Shown: positions 18,214-27,216 of the stretch, one piece after another
Numbering within the stretch: the stretch's first letter is position 1
Layout of the letters: every line of letters starts with the position of its first letter
Source of the DNA: Haloechinothrix halophila YIM 93223
Lineage (GTDB): Bacteria > Actinomycetota > Actinomycetes > Mycobacteriales > Pseudonocardiaceae
DNA: 64,000 nucleotides
Reading direction: 5' to 3'
Assembly (NCBI RefSeq): GCF_000504245.1
Contig: NZ_KI632509.1
Location: forward strand, 4,367,502-4,431,501
Translations under genes and position numbers: made by a program
Notes under the pieces: model-generated
What the model was told of the DNA's origin: nothing
Seen by the model: the letters and a program-made list of their open reading frames with translations, nothing else
Databases searched by the model: none

Positions 18214-18320
18214 TGACGATCACAATGCCCCACAAGCGCGCCCAACTTGGAACGTGACGCGGTTTGGGTGCCCAGCGACAACGGCGAGCAGGACTCGCCG
18301 TGTGGACGCGGGGCTCCCGG

Positions 18321-19184
18321 CTAGGTACGCCCGCGGGGACGCGGCTGGCAGCGCGGGCAGAAGTACGACGACCGGTTGGTGAATCTCTCCCGCAAGATGA
18401 GCGCGCCACAGCGCAGGCACGGCTCATCCTCGCGGCCGTAGACGTTCAGCGATCGGCTGAAGTAGCCCGAGCTGCCGTTGACGTTGACGTAGAGCGAGTC
18501 GAACGACGTCCCACCTGCTGCGAGCGCTTCCGTCATCACCTCGCTGGCAGCCTGCAACAATCGAGTGGCCGTGGCGGTCGCGAGCCGTCCGGTCAGCCGA
18601 GTGCCGTGCAGTTTGGCGCGCCACAGCGCCTCGTCGGCGTAGATGTTGCCGATGCCGGAGATCAAGGTCTGGTCGAGCAGGGCACGTTTGATCTCGGTCC
18701 GCTTGGTGCGCAGCCGCGTGACTACCTGCGAAGGGTCGAACCGGGGGTCCATCGGATCGCGGGCGATGTGCGCGATCGGCTCTGGCACGGCGGTGCCGTC
18801 GACGTCAACCAGTTCGGTGAGGGTGAATCCTCCGAAAGTGCGTTGGTCGACGAAGCGTAGCTCGGTTCCGTTGTCGGCGAACCGCAGCCGGATGCGCAGG
18901 TGCGGACCGTCGTCGATGTCCGAGGGCTGCACCAGCAGCTGGCCGCTCATGCCAAGGTGGCCGAGCATCGCGTCGCCTGAGCTGAGCTCGAACCAGAGAT
19001 ACTTGCCCCTGCGACATACCGCATCGATGCGCTGACCGGCGAGCCTGCCGATGAAATCGGCGTCGCCGGGCACATAACGTCGGATCGCGCGCGGATGCAG
19101 CACCTCGGCGGCGACCACGGTCCTGCCGGTGACGTGGTTCGCGAGGCCAGCGCGCACGACCTCGACTTCGGGGAGCTCGGGCAC
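18321..19184 (-). CDS. mutM: Formamidopyrimidine-DNA glycosylase
   Basis: The 287-residue enzyme begins MPELPEVE, where the N-terminal Pro2 is the nucleophile and Glu3 assists. The H2TH region ([15 protein letters not shown]) and the C-terminal zinc finger (CLRCG ... FCPRC) are intact. It removes 8-oxoguanine and formamidopyrimidines and nicks the site. It begins 6 bp after the rnc stop, so both are in one operon. Confidence 0.96.
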   Translation of the reverse strand: MPELPEVEVVRAGLANHVTGRTVVAAEVLHPRAIRRYVPGDADFIGRLAGQRIDAVCRRGKYLWFELSSGDAMLGHLGMSGQLLVQPSDIDDGPHLRIRLRFADNGTELRFVDQRTFGGFTLTELVDVDGTAVPEPIAHIARDPMDPRFDPSQVVTRLRTKRTEIKRALLDQTLISGIGNIYADEALWRAKLHGTRLTGRLATATATRLLQAASEVMTEALAAGGTSFDSLYVNVNGSSGYFSRSLNVYGREDEPCLRCGALILRERFTNRSSYFCPRCQPRPRGRT

Positions 19185-19190
19185 GGCCGC

Positions 19191-19958
19191 TCAGTTCGCG
19201 GCGTCGTCGGCCGACGAGGCCGTGGCACCCGCGGTGATGTTCAGCTCGGCCGACAGCGCACGCCACGCCTTCTCGGCGGCGTTTTGCTCGGCTTCCTTCT
19301 TGGTGGTGCCGCTGCCGCTGCCGCGCTCGTCGTCGTTCACGATGACGGTCGCGGTGAACTCCTTCTGGTGGTCGGGCCCGGTGTCGACCACCTTGTACTC
19401 GGGCACGCCAAGCGAGGCGGACGCCGTCAGCTCCTGCAGGCTGGTCTTCCAGTCGAGACCGGCGCCTCGCAGCGGCGCTTCGGCGAGCAGGTCGCCGAAC
19501 AGCCGGTGCACCAGTTGCCTGGCGACGTCGATGCCGTGCTCAAGGTAGACCGCGCCGATCATCGCCTCGAGGCCATCGGCAAGGATGCTGGCCTTGTCCC
19601 TGCCGCCGGTCATCTCCTCGCCCTTGCCGAGCAGCAGATGCGCGCCAAGCCCACCCTCGCCGAGACCCCGGGCGACTCCGGCGAGCGCGTGCATGTTCAC
19701 CACGCTGGCGCGCAGCTTGGCTAGCTGCCCTTCCGGCAGGTCGGGGTGCTCGTTGTAGAGGTGGTCGGTGACCACGAGGCCGAGCACGGCGTCACCGAGA
19801 AACTCCAGCCGCTCGTTCGGCGGCAGCCCACCGTTCTCATAGGCATAGGAACGGTGGGTCAGCGCGAGGGTGAGCAACTCATCGCGCAGTTCGACACCCA
19901 GCGCCCGCAACAGCGGTGTGGTGTCGGACGCGGGGCCGCTCACCGTGTTCGACGCCAT
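19191..19958 (-). CDS. rnc: Ribonuclease III
   Basis: The 255-residue protein has the RNase III signature [12 protein letters not shown] at 49-59, a second acidic cluster ([14 protein letters not shown]) with the catalytic Glu, and a double-stranded RNA-binding domain in the C-terminal third ([14 protein letters not shown], ending [18 protein letters not shown]). It processes rRNA and structured transcripts. It follows rpmF by 15 bp in the DUF177-rpmF-rnc-mutM order typical of actinobacteria. Confidence 0.96.
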   Translation of the reverse strand: MASNTVSGPASDTTPLLRALGVELRDELLTLALTHRSYAYENGGLPPNERLEFLGDAVLGLVVTDHLYNEHPDLPEGQLAKLRASVVNMHALAGVARGLGEGGLGAHLLLGKGEEMTGGRDKASILADGLEAMIGAVYLEHGIDVARQLVHRLFGDLLAEAPLRGAGLDWKTSLQELTASASLGVPEYKVVDTGPDHQKEFTATVIVNDDERGSGSGTTKKEAEQNAAEKAWRALSAELNITAGATASSADDAAN

Positions 19959-19973
19959 TCTCGCCTCAACCGA

Positions 19974-20156
19974 TCAGGCAGGCTCGACGACCTGCCGACC
20001 GGAGTACTGACCGCAGTTCGGGCAGGCGACGTGCTGCGGCTTGAGCTCCTTGCACGCGCGGTTGGCACAGGGCACGAGGTGCACGGCGCTCGCCTTCCAC
20101 TGCGAGCGGCGGGACCGCGTGTTGGAGCGCGACATCTTCCGCTTCGGGACAGCCAC
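19974..20156 (-). CDS. rpmF: 50S ribosomal protein L32
   Basis: The 60-residue protein starts with [20 protein letters not shown], the L32 signature, and keeps a four-cysteine zinc ribbon (CANRAC ... CPNCG), so it is the zinc-binding form. It is placed between DUF177 and rnc, as usual. Confidence 0.96.
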   Translation of the reverse strand: MAVPKRKMSRSNTRSRRSQWKASAVHLVPCANRACKELKPQHVACPNCGQYSGRQVVEPA

Positions 20157-20271
20157 GACTACCTCTCCTCAATCTGGTCAGCTCGCACTGCGAGCGTGTT
20201 TCGGTCTTTGTTGACGCGGACAACGCGTCCGCGAAGTCCTTCGGTGGCAACAGCGCCGTCACCGAATCAGG

Positions 20272-20883
20272 TCACTGCGTGCCGCCTTCTGGGGTCGGCC
20301 TGTCAGAGCCGGGTTCCCCGAAGCGTTCGACAAGCGCTGCCCACCGAGGATCTATCTTCTCATGGCCATGTCCCGGTTCGAGATCGGCCCACTTGATCCC
20401 GCATTCGGCGCACAATCCCGGGCAGTCTGGCGAGCACAGCGGCACCTGCGGCAGCGCGAGCACGGCCGCATCGCGCACCACGGGCTGCAAGTCGATCAGA
20501 TCATCGACGAGGCGGCTGACCTCGTCCTCATCTGTGGTCTCTTCGGTGGCGGAGTCCGGGTAGGCGAACAGTTCGGTGAACTGAATCGAGACCTCGTCAG
20601 CGATGGGATCGAGGCAGCGCGAGCATGCGCCCTCGATCGGGGCGGTGGCCTCCCCGGAGGCGAGCACGCCCTCGACGACGGCCTCCAGCAGGACGTCCAG
20701 CGCGAACTCCGCTCCGGCTCGCACCTCGATCACGCCCGAGACGCCAAGCGACTCGGCCACGGGGAGCTGACGCCGCACATCGCGGCTGGAGCCCGCCCGC
20801 CTGCCAAGGTCCCTGGTGTCGATGACCCACGGATCGCGCGGATCGAGTGCGGCCGAACGCTCGGCACGGTGCATGTCTGACAT
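20272..20883 (-). CDS. YceD/DUF177 family protein
   Basis: The 203-residue protein contains the DUF177 core, with a conserved cysteine pair (GACSRCLDP) and a second CxxxCxxxC cluster (CSPDCPGLCAECG) near the C-terminus. In bacteria this family is encoded next to rpmF and is linked to 23S rRNA metabolism. The start at 20883 or the next ATG at 20874 are both possible, since GAGGTG lies just upstream of the first. Confidence 0.9.
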   Translation of the reverse strand: MSDMHRAERSAALDPRDPWVIDTRDLGRRAGSSRDVRRQLPVAESLGVSGVIEVRAGAEFALDVLLEAVVEGVLASGEATAPIEGACSRCLDPIADEVSIQFTELFAYPDSATEETTDEDEVSRLVDDLIDLQPVVRDAAVLALPQVPLCSPDCPGLCAECGIKWADLEPGHGHEKIDPRWAALVERFGEPGSDRPTPEGGTQ

Positions 20884-21011
20884 CACCTCAAGCCTACCGG
20901 TCACACCTGTGACTCCGTTGCCGACGTATGCCAGGGTGCGCCGCGCCTCGGCAGACGTGCGGCAGCGGCTCCGACCCGAGCCGGGGTGGTCTTGCCGGGT
21001 GCGCCGCTGCC

Positions 21012-21734
21012 TCAGTAGTCGTAGCCGTTGCGGGAGTAGCCGCTGGCACTGCCAACGGCACCGCCGCGCAGGTGATTACGTCCCTGGTCGACGGTACGCA
21101 GCGTCTGCGAGAGCAGGTCGGCGAACTCAGCGAGCTTGTCGTCGACGTAGACGTCGCACTCGTTGCGCTGCCGGTCCGCCTCGGCGTTGGCGTCGTCCAC
21201 GATGCGTGCGGCCTCGCTGTGCGACGCGCGCACCACCTCGGTGTCGGCCACCAGCCGTGCCTGCTCGGCGAGGCCTTCCTGTACCGACCGGTCGTAGGCG
21301 TCCCTGCCTGCCTCGATCATCCGCTCCGACTCGCCGCGCGCCCGCTCGGTGAGCTGGTCGTACTCCGCGCGGCCAGCCGCGACGGCCCGATCGGCCTCAG
21401 CGTCGGCATCCGCGAGGATCTGATCCGCCTGCGAACGGGCATCCGCGACCAGCCGCTCGGCCTCCGCACGCGCGTCCGCGAGCGTCTGCTCCGCGTCGGC
21501 GTTGGCCGAGTTGATCGTCTCGTCGGCCTGCTGCCGCGCGGTGTTGACGATCTCATCCCGCTTGTCCAGGACGTCCTGCGCGTCGTCCACCTCACCAGGC
21601 AGCGCATCCCGCACGTCATCGAGGAGTTCGAGGACATCGCCACGCGGCACGACACAGCTGGACGTCATCGGCACGCCGCGTGCCTCTTCCACGATCGTGA
21701 CGAGTTCGTCGAGAGCCTCGAACACGCGATACAC
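21012..21734 (-). CDS. sepIVA: SepIVA-like DivIVA-family coiled-coil protein
   Basis: From the GTG at 21734 (AAGGAGA six bases upstream) the protein has 240 residues. A short N-terminal DivIVA-like segment (YRVFEALDELVTIVEEARGV) is followed by a long Ala/Glu/Arg-rich coiled coil with repeated ADARAEA-type heptads and a Gly/Tyr tail. Position beside DUF177 and coaD matches mycobacterial SepIVA, which acts in septation and intracellular membrane organisation. The symbol rests on synteny and form, not on sequence comparison. Confidence 0.75.
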   Translation of the reverse strand: MYRVFEALDELVTIVEEARGVPMTSSCVVPRGDVLELLDDVRDALPGEVDDAQDVLDKRDEIVNTARQQADETINSANADAEQTLADARAEAERLVADARSQADQILADADAEADRAVAAGRAEYDQLTERARGESERMIEAGRDAYDRSVQEGLAEQARLVADTEVVRASHSEAARIVDDANAEADRQRNECDVYVDDKLAEFADLLSQTLRTVDQGRNHLRGGAVGSASGYSRNGYDY

Positions 21735-21829
21735 GGCAGTCTCCTTGGGCCTTGCTGGGTTTGCTTGACACAAGTCTGCCCCGAGACGCCACGAAACGGG
21801 CGCAGGTGCGTGGTTGTTGGGCGTGTTGC

Positions 21830-22312
21830 TCAGCCGTTCTCGCGAATCCGGCGCAGCAGTTCCTTGCGCACGTGCTCCGGCACCAGCCCGGTGACGTCGC
21901 CGCCGTGAGTGGCGACCTCCTTGATCAGCGAACTCGACAGGAAGCTGTACTCCGGGTTGGTGGACATGAACAGCGTGTCCACGCCGGAGAGTCGCTTGTT
22001 CATCTGCGCCATCTGCAACTCGTAGTCGAAGTCGCTGACCGCGCGCAGCCCCTTGGTGATCGCCGCGATGCCGTTCTCGGTGCAGTACTCGACGAGCAGG
22101 CCGTACCACGAGTCGATGCGCACGTTCGGCAGGTGCGCGGTGACCGTGCGCAGCAGCTCTATCCGCTCATCGATGGAGAACAGGCCCTTTTTGCTCTTGT
22201 TGACCAGCACCGCGACGACGACCTCGTCGAAGAGACCGGCAGACCGCTCGATGATGTCGAGGTGGCCGTTGGTGACGGGGTCGTACGATCCGGGACACAC
22301 CGCTCGCCGCAT
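21830..22312 (-). CDS. coaD: Phosphopantetheine adenylyltransferase
   Basis: The 160-residue product begins MRRAVCPGSYDPVTNGHLDI, containing the nucleotidyltransferase (T/H)xGH motif, and ends with the family STNPEYSFLSSSLIKEVA helix. It converts 4'-phosphopantetheine to dephospho-CoA, the penultimate step of CoA synthesis. The start at 22312 is preferred over an upstream ATG at 22333 because the family begins there. It follows rsmD by about 47 bp on the same strand. Confidence 0.96.
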   Translation of the reverse strand: MRRAVCPGSYDPVTNGHLDIIERSAGLFDEVVVAVLVNKSKKGLFSIDERIELLRTVTAHLPNVRIDSWYGLLVEYCTENGIAAITKGLRAVSDFDYELQMAQMNKRLSGVDTLFMSTNPEYSFLSSSLIKEVATHGGDVTGLVPEHVRKELLRRIRENG

Positions 22313-22359
22313 GCAGCGGACGGTAGCACTCACGTGGACCGTCCGATGGGGTGAGTGGC

Positions 22360-22914
22360 TCAGGCCACGTACTCGGCGCGGTGCAGCTTCGTGCCGCCGT
22401 AGCTGCGGCCGCGGAGCCGCCGGAACCCGGCCGGCCAGTCGATCTCGGACGTTTTGCTGTCCCGTTCGAGGATGATCAGCGCGTCCGGCGCGAGCCAGCC
22501 GTTGGCGGCCAGCGACGTCAGGGCCTGGTGGAGCTCCTCGTTGGATACCGTATACGGCGGGTCGAACAGCACCAGGTAGAACGTCGTGGGCGCCTCCTCG
22601 GCCAGAACCGAGGTGACGGTGCCGTGTCTGATGGTGCCGCCGAGGCCGAGGGCGTCGACGTTGGCACGCAGGTCGGCGACCGCGCGCCGGTCGGACTCCA
22701 CGAAGTAGGCATCCGCCGCACCCCGCGACAGCGCTTCCAGGCCGAGCGCGCCGGAGCCCGCGTAGAGGTCGAGCACCCTGGCGCCCTCGACGTCTCCTGC
22801 GGCGTCGAGCGCATTGAACAGCGCTTCCCTAACCCGCTCGGCCGTCGGCCGTGTGCCGCGCGGCGGCACACGCAACCGCCTGCCGCCGACCGAGCCAGCC
22901 ACGATCCTCGTCAC
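22360..22914 (-). CDS. rsmD: 16S rRNA (guanine966-N2)-methyltransferase
   Basis: The 184-residue protein opens with TRIVAGSVGGRRLRVP, the RsmD hallmark. It has the SAM-binding motif VLDLYAGSGALGLEALSRG and the catalytic motif FDPPY. It methylates G966 of 16S rRNA. The GTG at 22914 fits the family start; an ATG at 22941 would add nine residues. In mycobacteria pyc is next door; here a foreign-looking three-gene block separates them. Confidence 0.93.
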   Translation of the reverse strand: MTRIVAGSVGGRRLRVPPRGTRPTAERVREALFNALDAAGDVEGARVLDLYAGSGALGLEALSRGAADAYFVESDRRAVADLRANVDALGLGGTIRHGTVTSVLAEEAPTTFYLVLFDPPYTVSNEELHQALTSLAANGWLAPDALIILERDSKTSEIDWPAGFRRLRGRSYGGTKLHRAEYVA

Positions 22915-22980
22915 ACCGGGATTGTCGCAGCATGCGTTCACCCGCCCGCCGCAGGATGTTGGCGAACGGTGGCAGGGCCG

Positions 22981-24891
22981 CTAGCGGAACTGTGTCGCGC
23001 CCCGCCAGTCACCCTCGTCGTCGATGAACTTGGCGAAGCAGTCATCGGCCGGTATTCCCTCTGCCTCGCACCAGCCGTTGGCCTCGTCACCGGTATCGAA
23101 CGTCACCGCGACGATGGTGACGTATGCGTTGTCACGGCGGAACACGGGATAATCACCGGACCACAAGATCCTGGCGGCGTCGTAGCGCTGCCGTAGTCGC
23201 TGGTGGTCGCTGAGGATCGCATCCGGGTCATAGGTCGTGCCGTCCACTTCGAGACCCACCCACTTCGCGGAAATCTGCGGTACCCAGTTCCCGAGCAGCG
23301 ACCGAACGTCAGCCCGATCGTGACCGACCATCTCCGCCAACTGCTCCTCGGCCGTCAGCGGCTCCTCTGCTCCGGTGTCACGCGTCCCGGAGTCATCGGT
23401 CCCGGTGTCGCCGGTGCCGGTCGCGGCACCCGCGCCGCTCCCGCTGTCAGTGCTCGCCGCACTGTCGGACCACCAGCCAGCGCGCTCGCCCCACCACAAG
23501 CCTCCGATGCCTGCTGCCAGCACGATCATGACCGTGACGGCGATCAACACTGCTTTCCGGGACGTCGTCACCTCGAACGGCGAGGTCTGCTGCGTACGAC
23601 TCGCCATCATCGATTCCGGCGCGGACACCGGTGCCGCCCTTGGTTGGCCGTGTGACTGCCTGTCCGGCGGCGTGCCGGACAGGCTGTGCGAAGCCGCCTG
23701 CGGTGTCACTTCCGGTGTCCCCGGTTCGGCTGGCGACTGCTGGGCTATCGGCGCGGTCGTCTTCGCTGGTTGCCGCGGCGGGGGCGCAGGCGGCTGCTGG
23801 GCGACGGGCGGCTTCCGCTGTGAGGAAGCGACGTCAGCGCCCGCGAGCAACGCGGCGCCGAGCGCGACCGCGTGCTTCGGGTGGGCGTCAACCGCTACGG
23901 GGCAACCGAACTCGGATCCGACAAGCTGAGCGACAAGCGGCATTCGCGACGAGCCACCGACAAGCAGCACCGAATGCAGATCCCCGGCAGTTACCCGCGC
24001 CGACTCGAGGGCACGCCGCAATGCCTCAATCGTCACGTACACCGTCGGCCGCACCATCGCCTCCAGCTCGGCCCTCGTCAGCCGGACCTCGGTCGTGATA
24101 CTCGGCAACAGCACGGGTATCGCGACGTCGGTGTCGGACGACAGTGCTTGCTTGGCATCGACGCACTCCTGCTTCAGCCGAGCGACGGCCGCGACGGCGG
24201 CGGGGTCGTCCTCGTCGAGCTCATCGATGCTGTCACCGACCGTCTGGCTCACGTGGTCGTAGACGGCGGCATCGATGTCGATGCCGCCGAGTTGCTGGAT
24301 ACCTTCCGGCGTACCGAGGATCTCGAAGCCAGTGTCGCGTTTGCGCAGTACCGAAGCGTCGAAGGTGCCCCCGCCGAAGTCATAGACGGCCACGATCGAG
24401 CCGGGTTCGATGCGTTGCTGGCTGGCGTAAAAGACCGCTGCGGCCTCCGGCTCGGTGATGAACCGGTGCGCCTGGTCGAGACCGGCGAGCCGGAACACCT
24501 GTCGCAACAGATCGCGTTTGAACGGTCCCCAGTTGGCGGGATGCGTCAGGCACAGCTGGTGGGGCGGCCCGCCCTCCCGTTCCGAGACGTGTTCGACGAC
24601 CCGGTCCAGCATCGCGGCCACGAGTGATTCCGCGGAGTACGGAGTGCCGCCGAGCATGATCGGCACCTCGTCACCGAAGCGGCGCTTGAACTGCCTAGCG
24701 ATGCGCCCCGGTTCCAACAGTCCCCGCCGCAGTGCGGCATCACCTGTCAACGCGGAACCGTCATCGCGCATCAGCACCACAGAGGGGATCGCGGCCGCCT
24801 GCTCACCAAGCGTGGCCATTTCAGCATGGCCGTGACGCCATATCGCCGCCGCCGTGTACGTCGTGCCGATGTCGATGCCCAGCGCATACAT
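22981..24891 (-). CDS. Membrane-anchored Hsp70-like ATPase
   Basis: The 636-residue protein starts with an Hsp70/actin-type ATPase domain (ALGIDIGTTYTAAAIW at 3-18; YDFGGGTFDASVL; LLVGGSSRMPLVAQLV), about residues 1-375. A Pro/Gln/Ala-rich linker, a membrane segment at about 446-468 and a roughly 165-residue exterior domain with two cysteines (C608, C618) follow. There is no canonical substrate-binding domain. It may couple cytosolic ATP hydrolysis to an outside sensor. Related architectures exist in actinobacteria, but the role is not known. It diverges from the HelR-type gene. Confidence 0.85.
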   Translation of the reverse strand: MYALGIDIGTTYTAAAIWRHGHAEMATLGEQAAAIPSVVLMRDDGSALTGDAALRRGLLEPGRIARQFKRRFGDEVPIMLGGTPYSAESLVAAMLDRVVEHVSEREGGPPHQLCLTHPANWGPFKRDLLRQVFRLAGLDQAHRFITEPEAAAVFYASQQRIEPGSIVAVYDFGGGTFDASVLRKRDTGFEILGTPEGIQQLGGIDIDAAVYDHVSQTVGDSIDELDEDDPAAVAAVARLKQECVDAKQALSSDTDVAIPVLLPSITTEVRLTRAELEAMVRPTVYVTIEALRRALESARVTAGDLHSVLLVGGSSRMPLVAQLVGSEFGCPVAVDAHPKHAVALGAALLAGADVASSQRKPPVAQQPPAPPPRQPAKTTAPIAQQSPAEPGTPEVTPQAASHSLSGTPPDRQSHGQPRAAPVSAPESMMASRTQQTSPFEVTTSRKAVLIAVTVMIVLAAGIGGLWWGERAGWWSDSAASTDSGSGAGAATGTGDTGTDDSGTRDTGAEEPLTAEEQLAEMVGHDRADVRSLLGNWVPQISAKWVGLEVDGTTYDPDAILSDHQRLRQRYDAARILWSGDYPVFRRDNAYVTIVAVTFDTGDEANGWCEAEGIPADDCFAKFIDDEGDWRGATQFR

Positions 24892-25014
24892 CACATGCCC
24901 CCGGCAGATCACTTGCGAAATATCGCGATGTGCGAATTTTCGTTTCGAATGACCGTACTCGATCGGCCGACCGCGGGTCACGTGGTTGACGAACCTGGCG
25001 GGGCACGCGGGCGG

Positions 25015-25028
25015 CTTGCCCGGGCAAG
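25015..25028. promoter_or_regulatory. 14-bp palindrome upstream of the HelR-type gene
   Basis: CTTGCCCGGGCAAG is a perfect palindrome about 44 bp before the GTG at 25072, flanked by G-rich bases (GCGG on the left, GGGGC on the right). The half sites GGCTTGC and GGCAAGG resemble the rifamycin-associated element that precedes many rifamycin-resistance genes, but with three extra central bases, as far as I recall that consensus. The divergent region 24892-25071 also contains GCGAAATATCGC at about 24915. Confidence 0.45.
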
Positions 25029-25071
25029 GGGCGTATTCTCGACCTTCCCCTCTCATCTCTAGGAGCGCTGC

Positions 25072-27195
25072 GTGTCGGAACCTCGGGTCAGGCGAGCCGA
25101 GATCGCACTGGAGCAGGCCCACGTCGACCAGGTTTACGCACGCCTCGGCGAGCTGCGCGAGAACGCGGAGCAGATGCGCTCCAAGGGCTACGAGATCGGC
25201 CACGGCGCGCAGCAGGAAGCCGTCTTCGAGCAGGCGTCGATGCTGTTCGAGCGCGACATGATGGTCTTCCACGCGAATCAGACGCTGCACACGCTTGACG
25301 CCGAGTACGAGGGCCTCGTCTTCGGCCGCCTCGACTACGCCACATCCGGCGAGCCGATCTACGTCGGCAGGCTCGGCGTCCGCGACGCGGAGTTCAATAA
25401 CGTCGTCACCGACTGGCGCGCCCCGGCGGCGGCGCCGTTCTACCAGGCAACGGCGCAGGAGCCGATGGAGGTCATCCGCAGGCGCGTCATCCGCTGTTCC
25501 GGTGCCGAGGTGCTTGACGTCGATGACGACGTGCTCATGGCGAGCGCCGTGCCGGACGACATGGTGATCGTCGGCGAAGGCGCGCTGATGGCCGCGCTGG
25601 GCAGGGCACGAGGCGACCGGATGCGTGACATCGTCGCCACCATCCAGAAGGAGCAAGACGACGTCATCCGCGCACCATGGCGAGGCGTCACCGAGATCAC
25701 CGGCGGGCCTGGCACCGGCAAGACAGCGGTCGCGCTGCACCGGGCCGCCTACCTGCTGTACCGGCACCGACGGCAGCTCGGTGGCGCTGGCGTGCTCGTC
25801 ATCGGGCCGTCCGGGGTGTTCACCAGCTACATCTCACGGGTGCTGCCCGCGATGGGCGAGACCGACGTCGAACTGCGCGCGCTCGGCGAGGTGCTTGACG
25901 GCGTCACCGCCGAGCACGCCGACCCCACCCCGGTCGCGGCGCTCAAGGGCTCACTGCGCATGCGCAAGGTGCTGCAGCGGGCCATCCGTGACACCCCGCC
26001 GAACGTGCCAACGCGGTTGCGCATGGTCTACCAGGGCCAGGTGCTGACCCTGGAGCATGACGCACTCGAACGGGTGCGGAAGCGAGTGCTGGCAAGCGGC
26101 GGCCAGCCGAATCGCATCCGAGTGCGCGCCGCTGAGGCACTGCTCGAAGCACTGGCCGACGTCGCCGAGCACGCCGCTCACGACGACGGCACACCCTTCT
26201 CGCCCGCCATGCGCGCCGACCTGATTACCGATCTGGGCGAACGGATGGATTTCCACCGGTTCGTCGTCGTGTGGTGGCCGATGCTGCACCCGGACGAGGT
26301 GCTCGGCTGGCTGGGTGATCCGAAACGGCTGGCCAGGGCGGCCCGCAAAGCGCTGACCGCCGACGAGGTCGCACTGCTCGCCGCCTCGTTCGCGGACCGC
26401 TCACGCGGCTTCTCCGTGGCGGACATCGCGCTGCTAGACGAGCTGCGGGTACTGGTCGGCAAGCCGCGACGCAGGCGGCGCGCCGTCGAAGCCTCGGAGC
26501 CGGACCGCACCGGGCACGGCGGGCGGCACCGGCCGGAACACTACGACGAGTACTCGCACATCGTCGTCGACGAGTCGCAGGACCTGTCGCCGATGCAGTG
26601 GCGGATGGTCGGCAGGCGCGGCAAGCACGCGAGCTGGACCGTGGTTGGCGACCCGGTGCAGAGTTCCTGGCCGGACACCGCCGAAGCCGAGACAGCGGCG
26701 GTCGAGGCGTTCGGGGCGAGCACCGCCCGCAGGCGGTTCACGCTGCGCACCAACTACCGCAACTCAGCGGAGATCTTCGACCTCGCGGCACGGGTCGTCG
26801 CGGACACCGCGGCGCCAGGCGAGCTGCCGCACGCGGTGCGCAGGACCGGGATCGTTCCCGAGGTCCGCGACGTCGCCGTCACCGAGTTGAAGACGGCCGT
26901 CGCCAGCGCCGCCGAGGAGATGCTGCGATCCGTCGACGGCACCGTCGGCGTGATCAGTGCGATGGAGCGGGTGCCGCACGTCGAGAAATGGGTGTCAACG
27001 CTGGCCGATGAGCGGCTGAAAGTGGTCGGCAGCCTGGACTGCAAGGGGCTGGAGTACGACGCGGTCGTGCTGGTTGAGCCGCGGGAGTTGATCGCGGAGT
27101 CGATCACCGGCGCCCGGCTCCTCTACGTCGCCCTGACCCGCGCCACCCAGCAACTGGTCGTGCTGGCCGCCGACCGGGACTGGCTGGCGGGGTAA
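25072..27195 (+). CDS. HelD/HelR-type UvrD-like ATPase (RNA polymerase recycling)
   Basis: The 707-residue protein is a superfamily 1 ATPase: an N-terminal coiled coil (about 1-80), Walker A GGPGTGKTAVALHR at about 211-224, Walker B VVDESQDLSPMQW near 500 and motif LRTNYRNS near 560. The long helical insertion between A and B is typical of HelD-family proteins, which pull RNA polymerase off DNA. Actinobacterial HelR members also displace rifamycins. GTG start at 25072 after TAGGAGCG. Assignment to HelD or HelR needs alignment. Confidence 0.85.
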   Translation: MSEPRVRRAEIALEQAHVDQVYARLGELRENAEQMRSKGYEIGHGAQQEAVFEQASMLFERDMMVFHANQTLHTLDAEYEGLVFGRLDYATSGEPIYVGRLGVRDAEFNNVVTDWRAPAAAPFYQATAQEPMEVIRRRVIRCSGAEVLDVDDDVLMASAVPDDMVIVGEGALMAALGRARGDRMRDIVATIQKEQDDVIRAPWRGVTEITGGPGTGKTAVALHRAAYLLYRHRRQLGGAGVLVIGPSGVFTSYISRVLPAMGETDVELRALGEVLDGVTAEHADPTPVAALKGSLRMRKVLQRAIRDTPPNVPTRLRMVYQGQVLTLEHDALERVRKRVLASGGQPNRIRVRAAEALLEALADVAEHAAHDDGTPFSPAMRADLITDLGERMDFHRFVVVWWPMLHPDEVLGWLGDPKRLARAARKALTADEVALLAASFADRSRGFSVADIALLDELRVLVGKPRRRRRAVEASEPDRTGHGGRHRPEHYDEYSHIVVDESQDLSPMQWRMVGRRGKHASWTVVGDPVQSSWPDTAEAETAAVEAFGASTARRRFTLRTNYRNSAEIFDLAARVVADTAAPGELPHAVRRTGIVPEVRDVAVTELKTAVASAAEEMLRSVDGTVGVISAMERVPHVEKWVSTLADERLKVVGSLDCKGLEYDAVVLVEPRELIAESITGARLLYVALTRATQQLVVLAADRDWLAG

Positions 27196-27197
27196 CC

Positions 27198-27216
27198 AGG
27201 GCGTGACAAGCGCCCT
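27198..27216. terminator. Short bidirectional hairpin
   Basis: AGGGCG at 27198-27203 pairs with CGCCCT at 27211-27216 across a 7-nt loop, exactly in the 20-bp gap between the convergent HelR-type and cyclase genes. The last paired base is part of the cyclase stop codon. Confidence 0.4.

Noticed and set aside
18213-18257. 14-codon ORF as a confirmed gene
   Set aside because: Too short to support from sequence alone; kept only as an observation with the hairpin.
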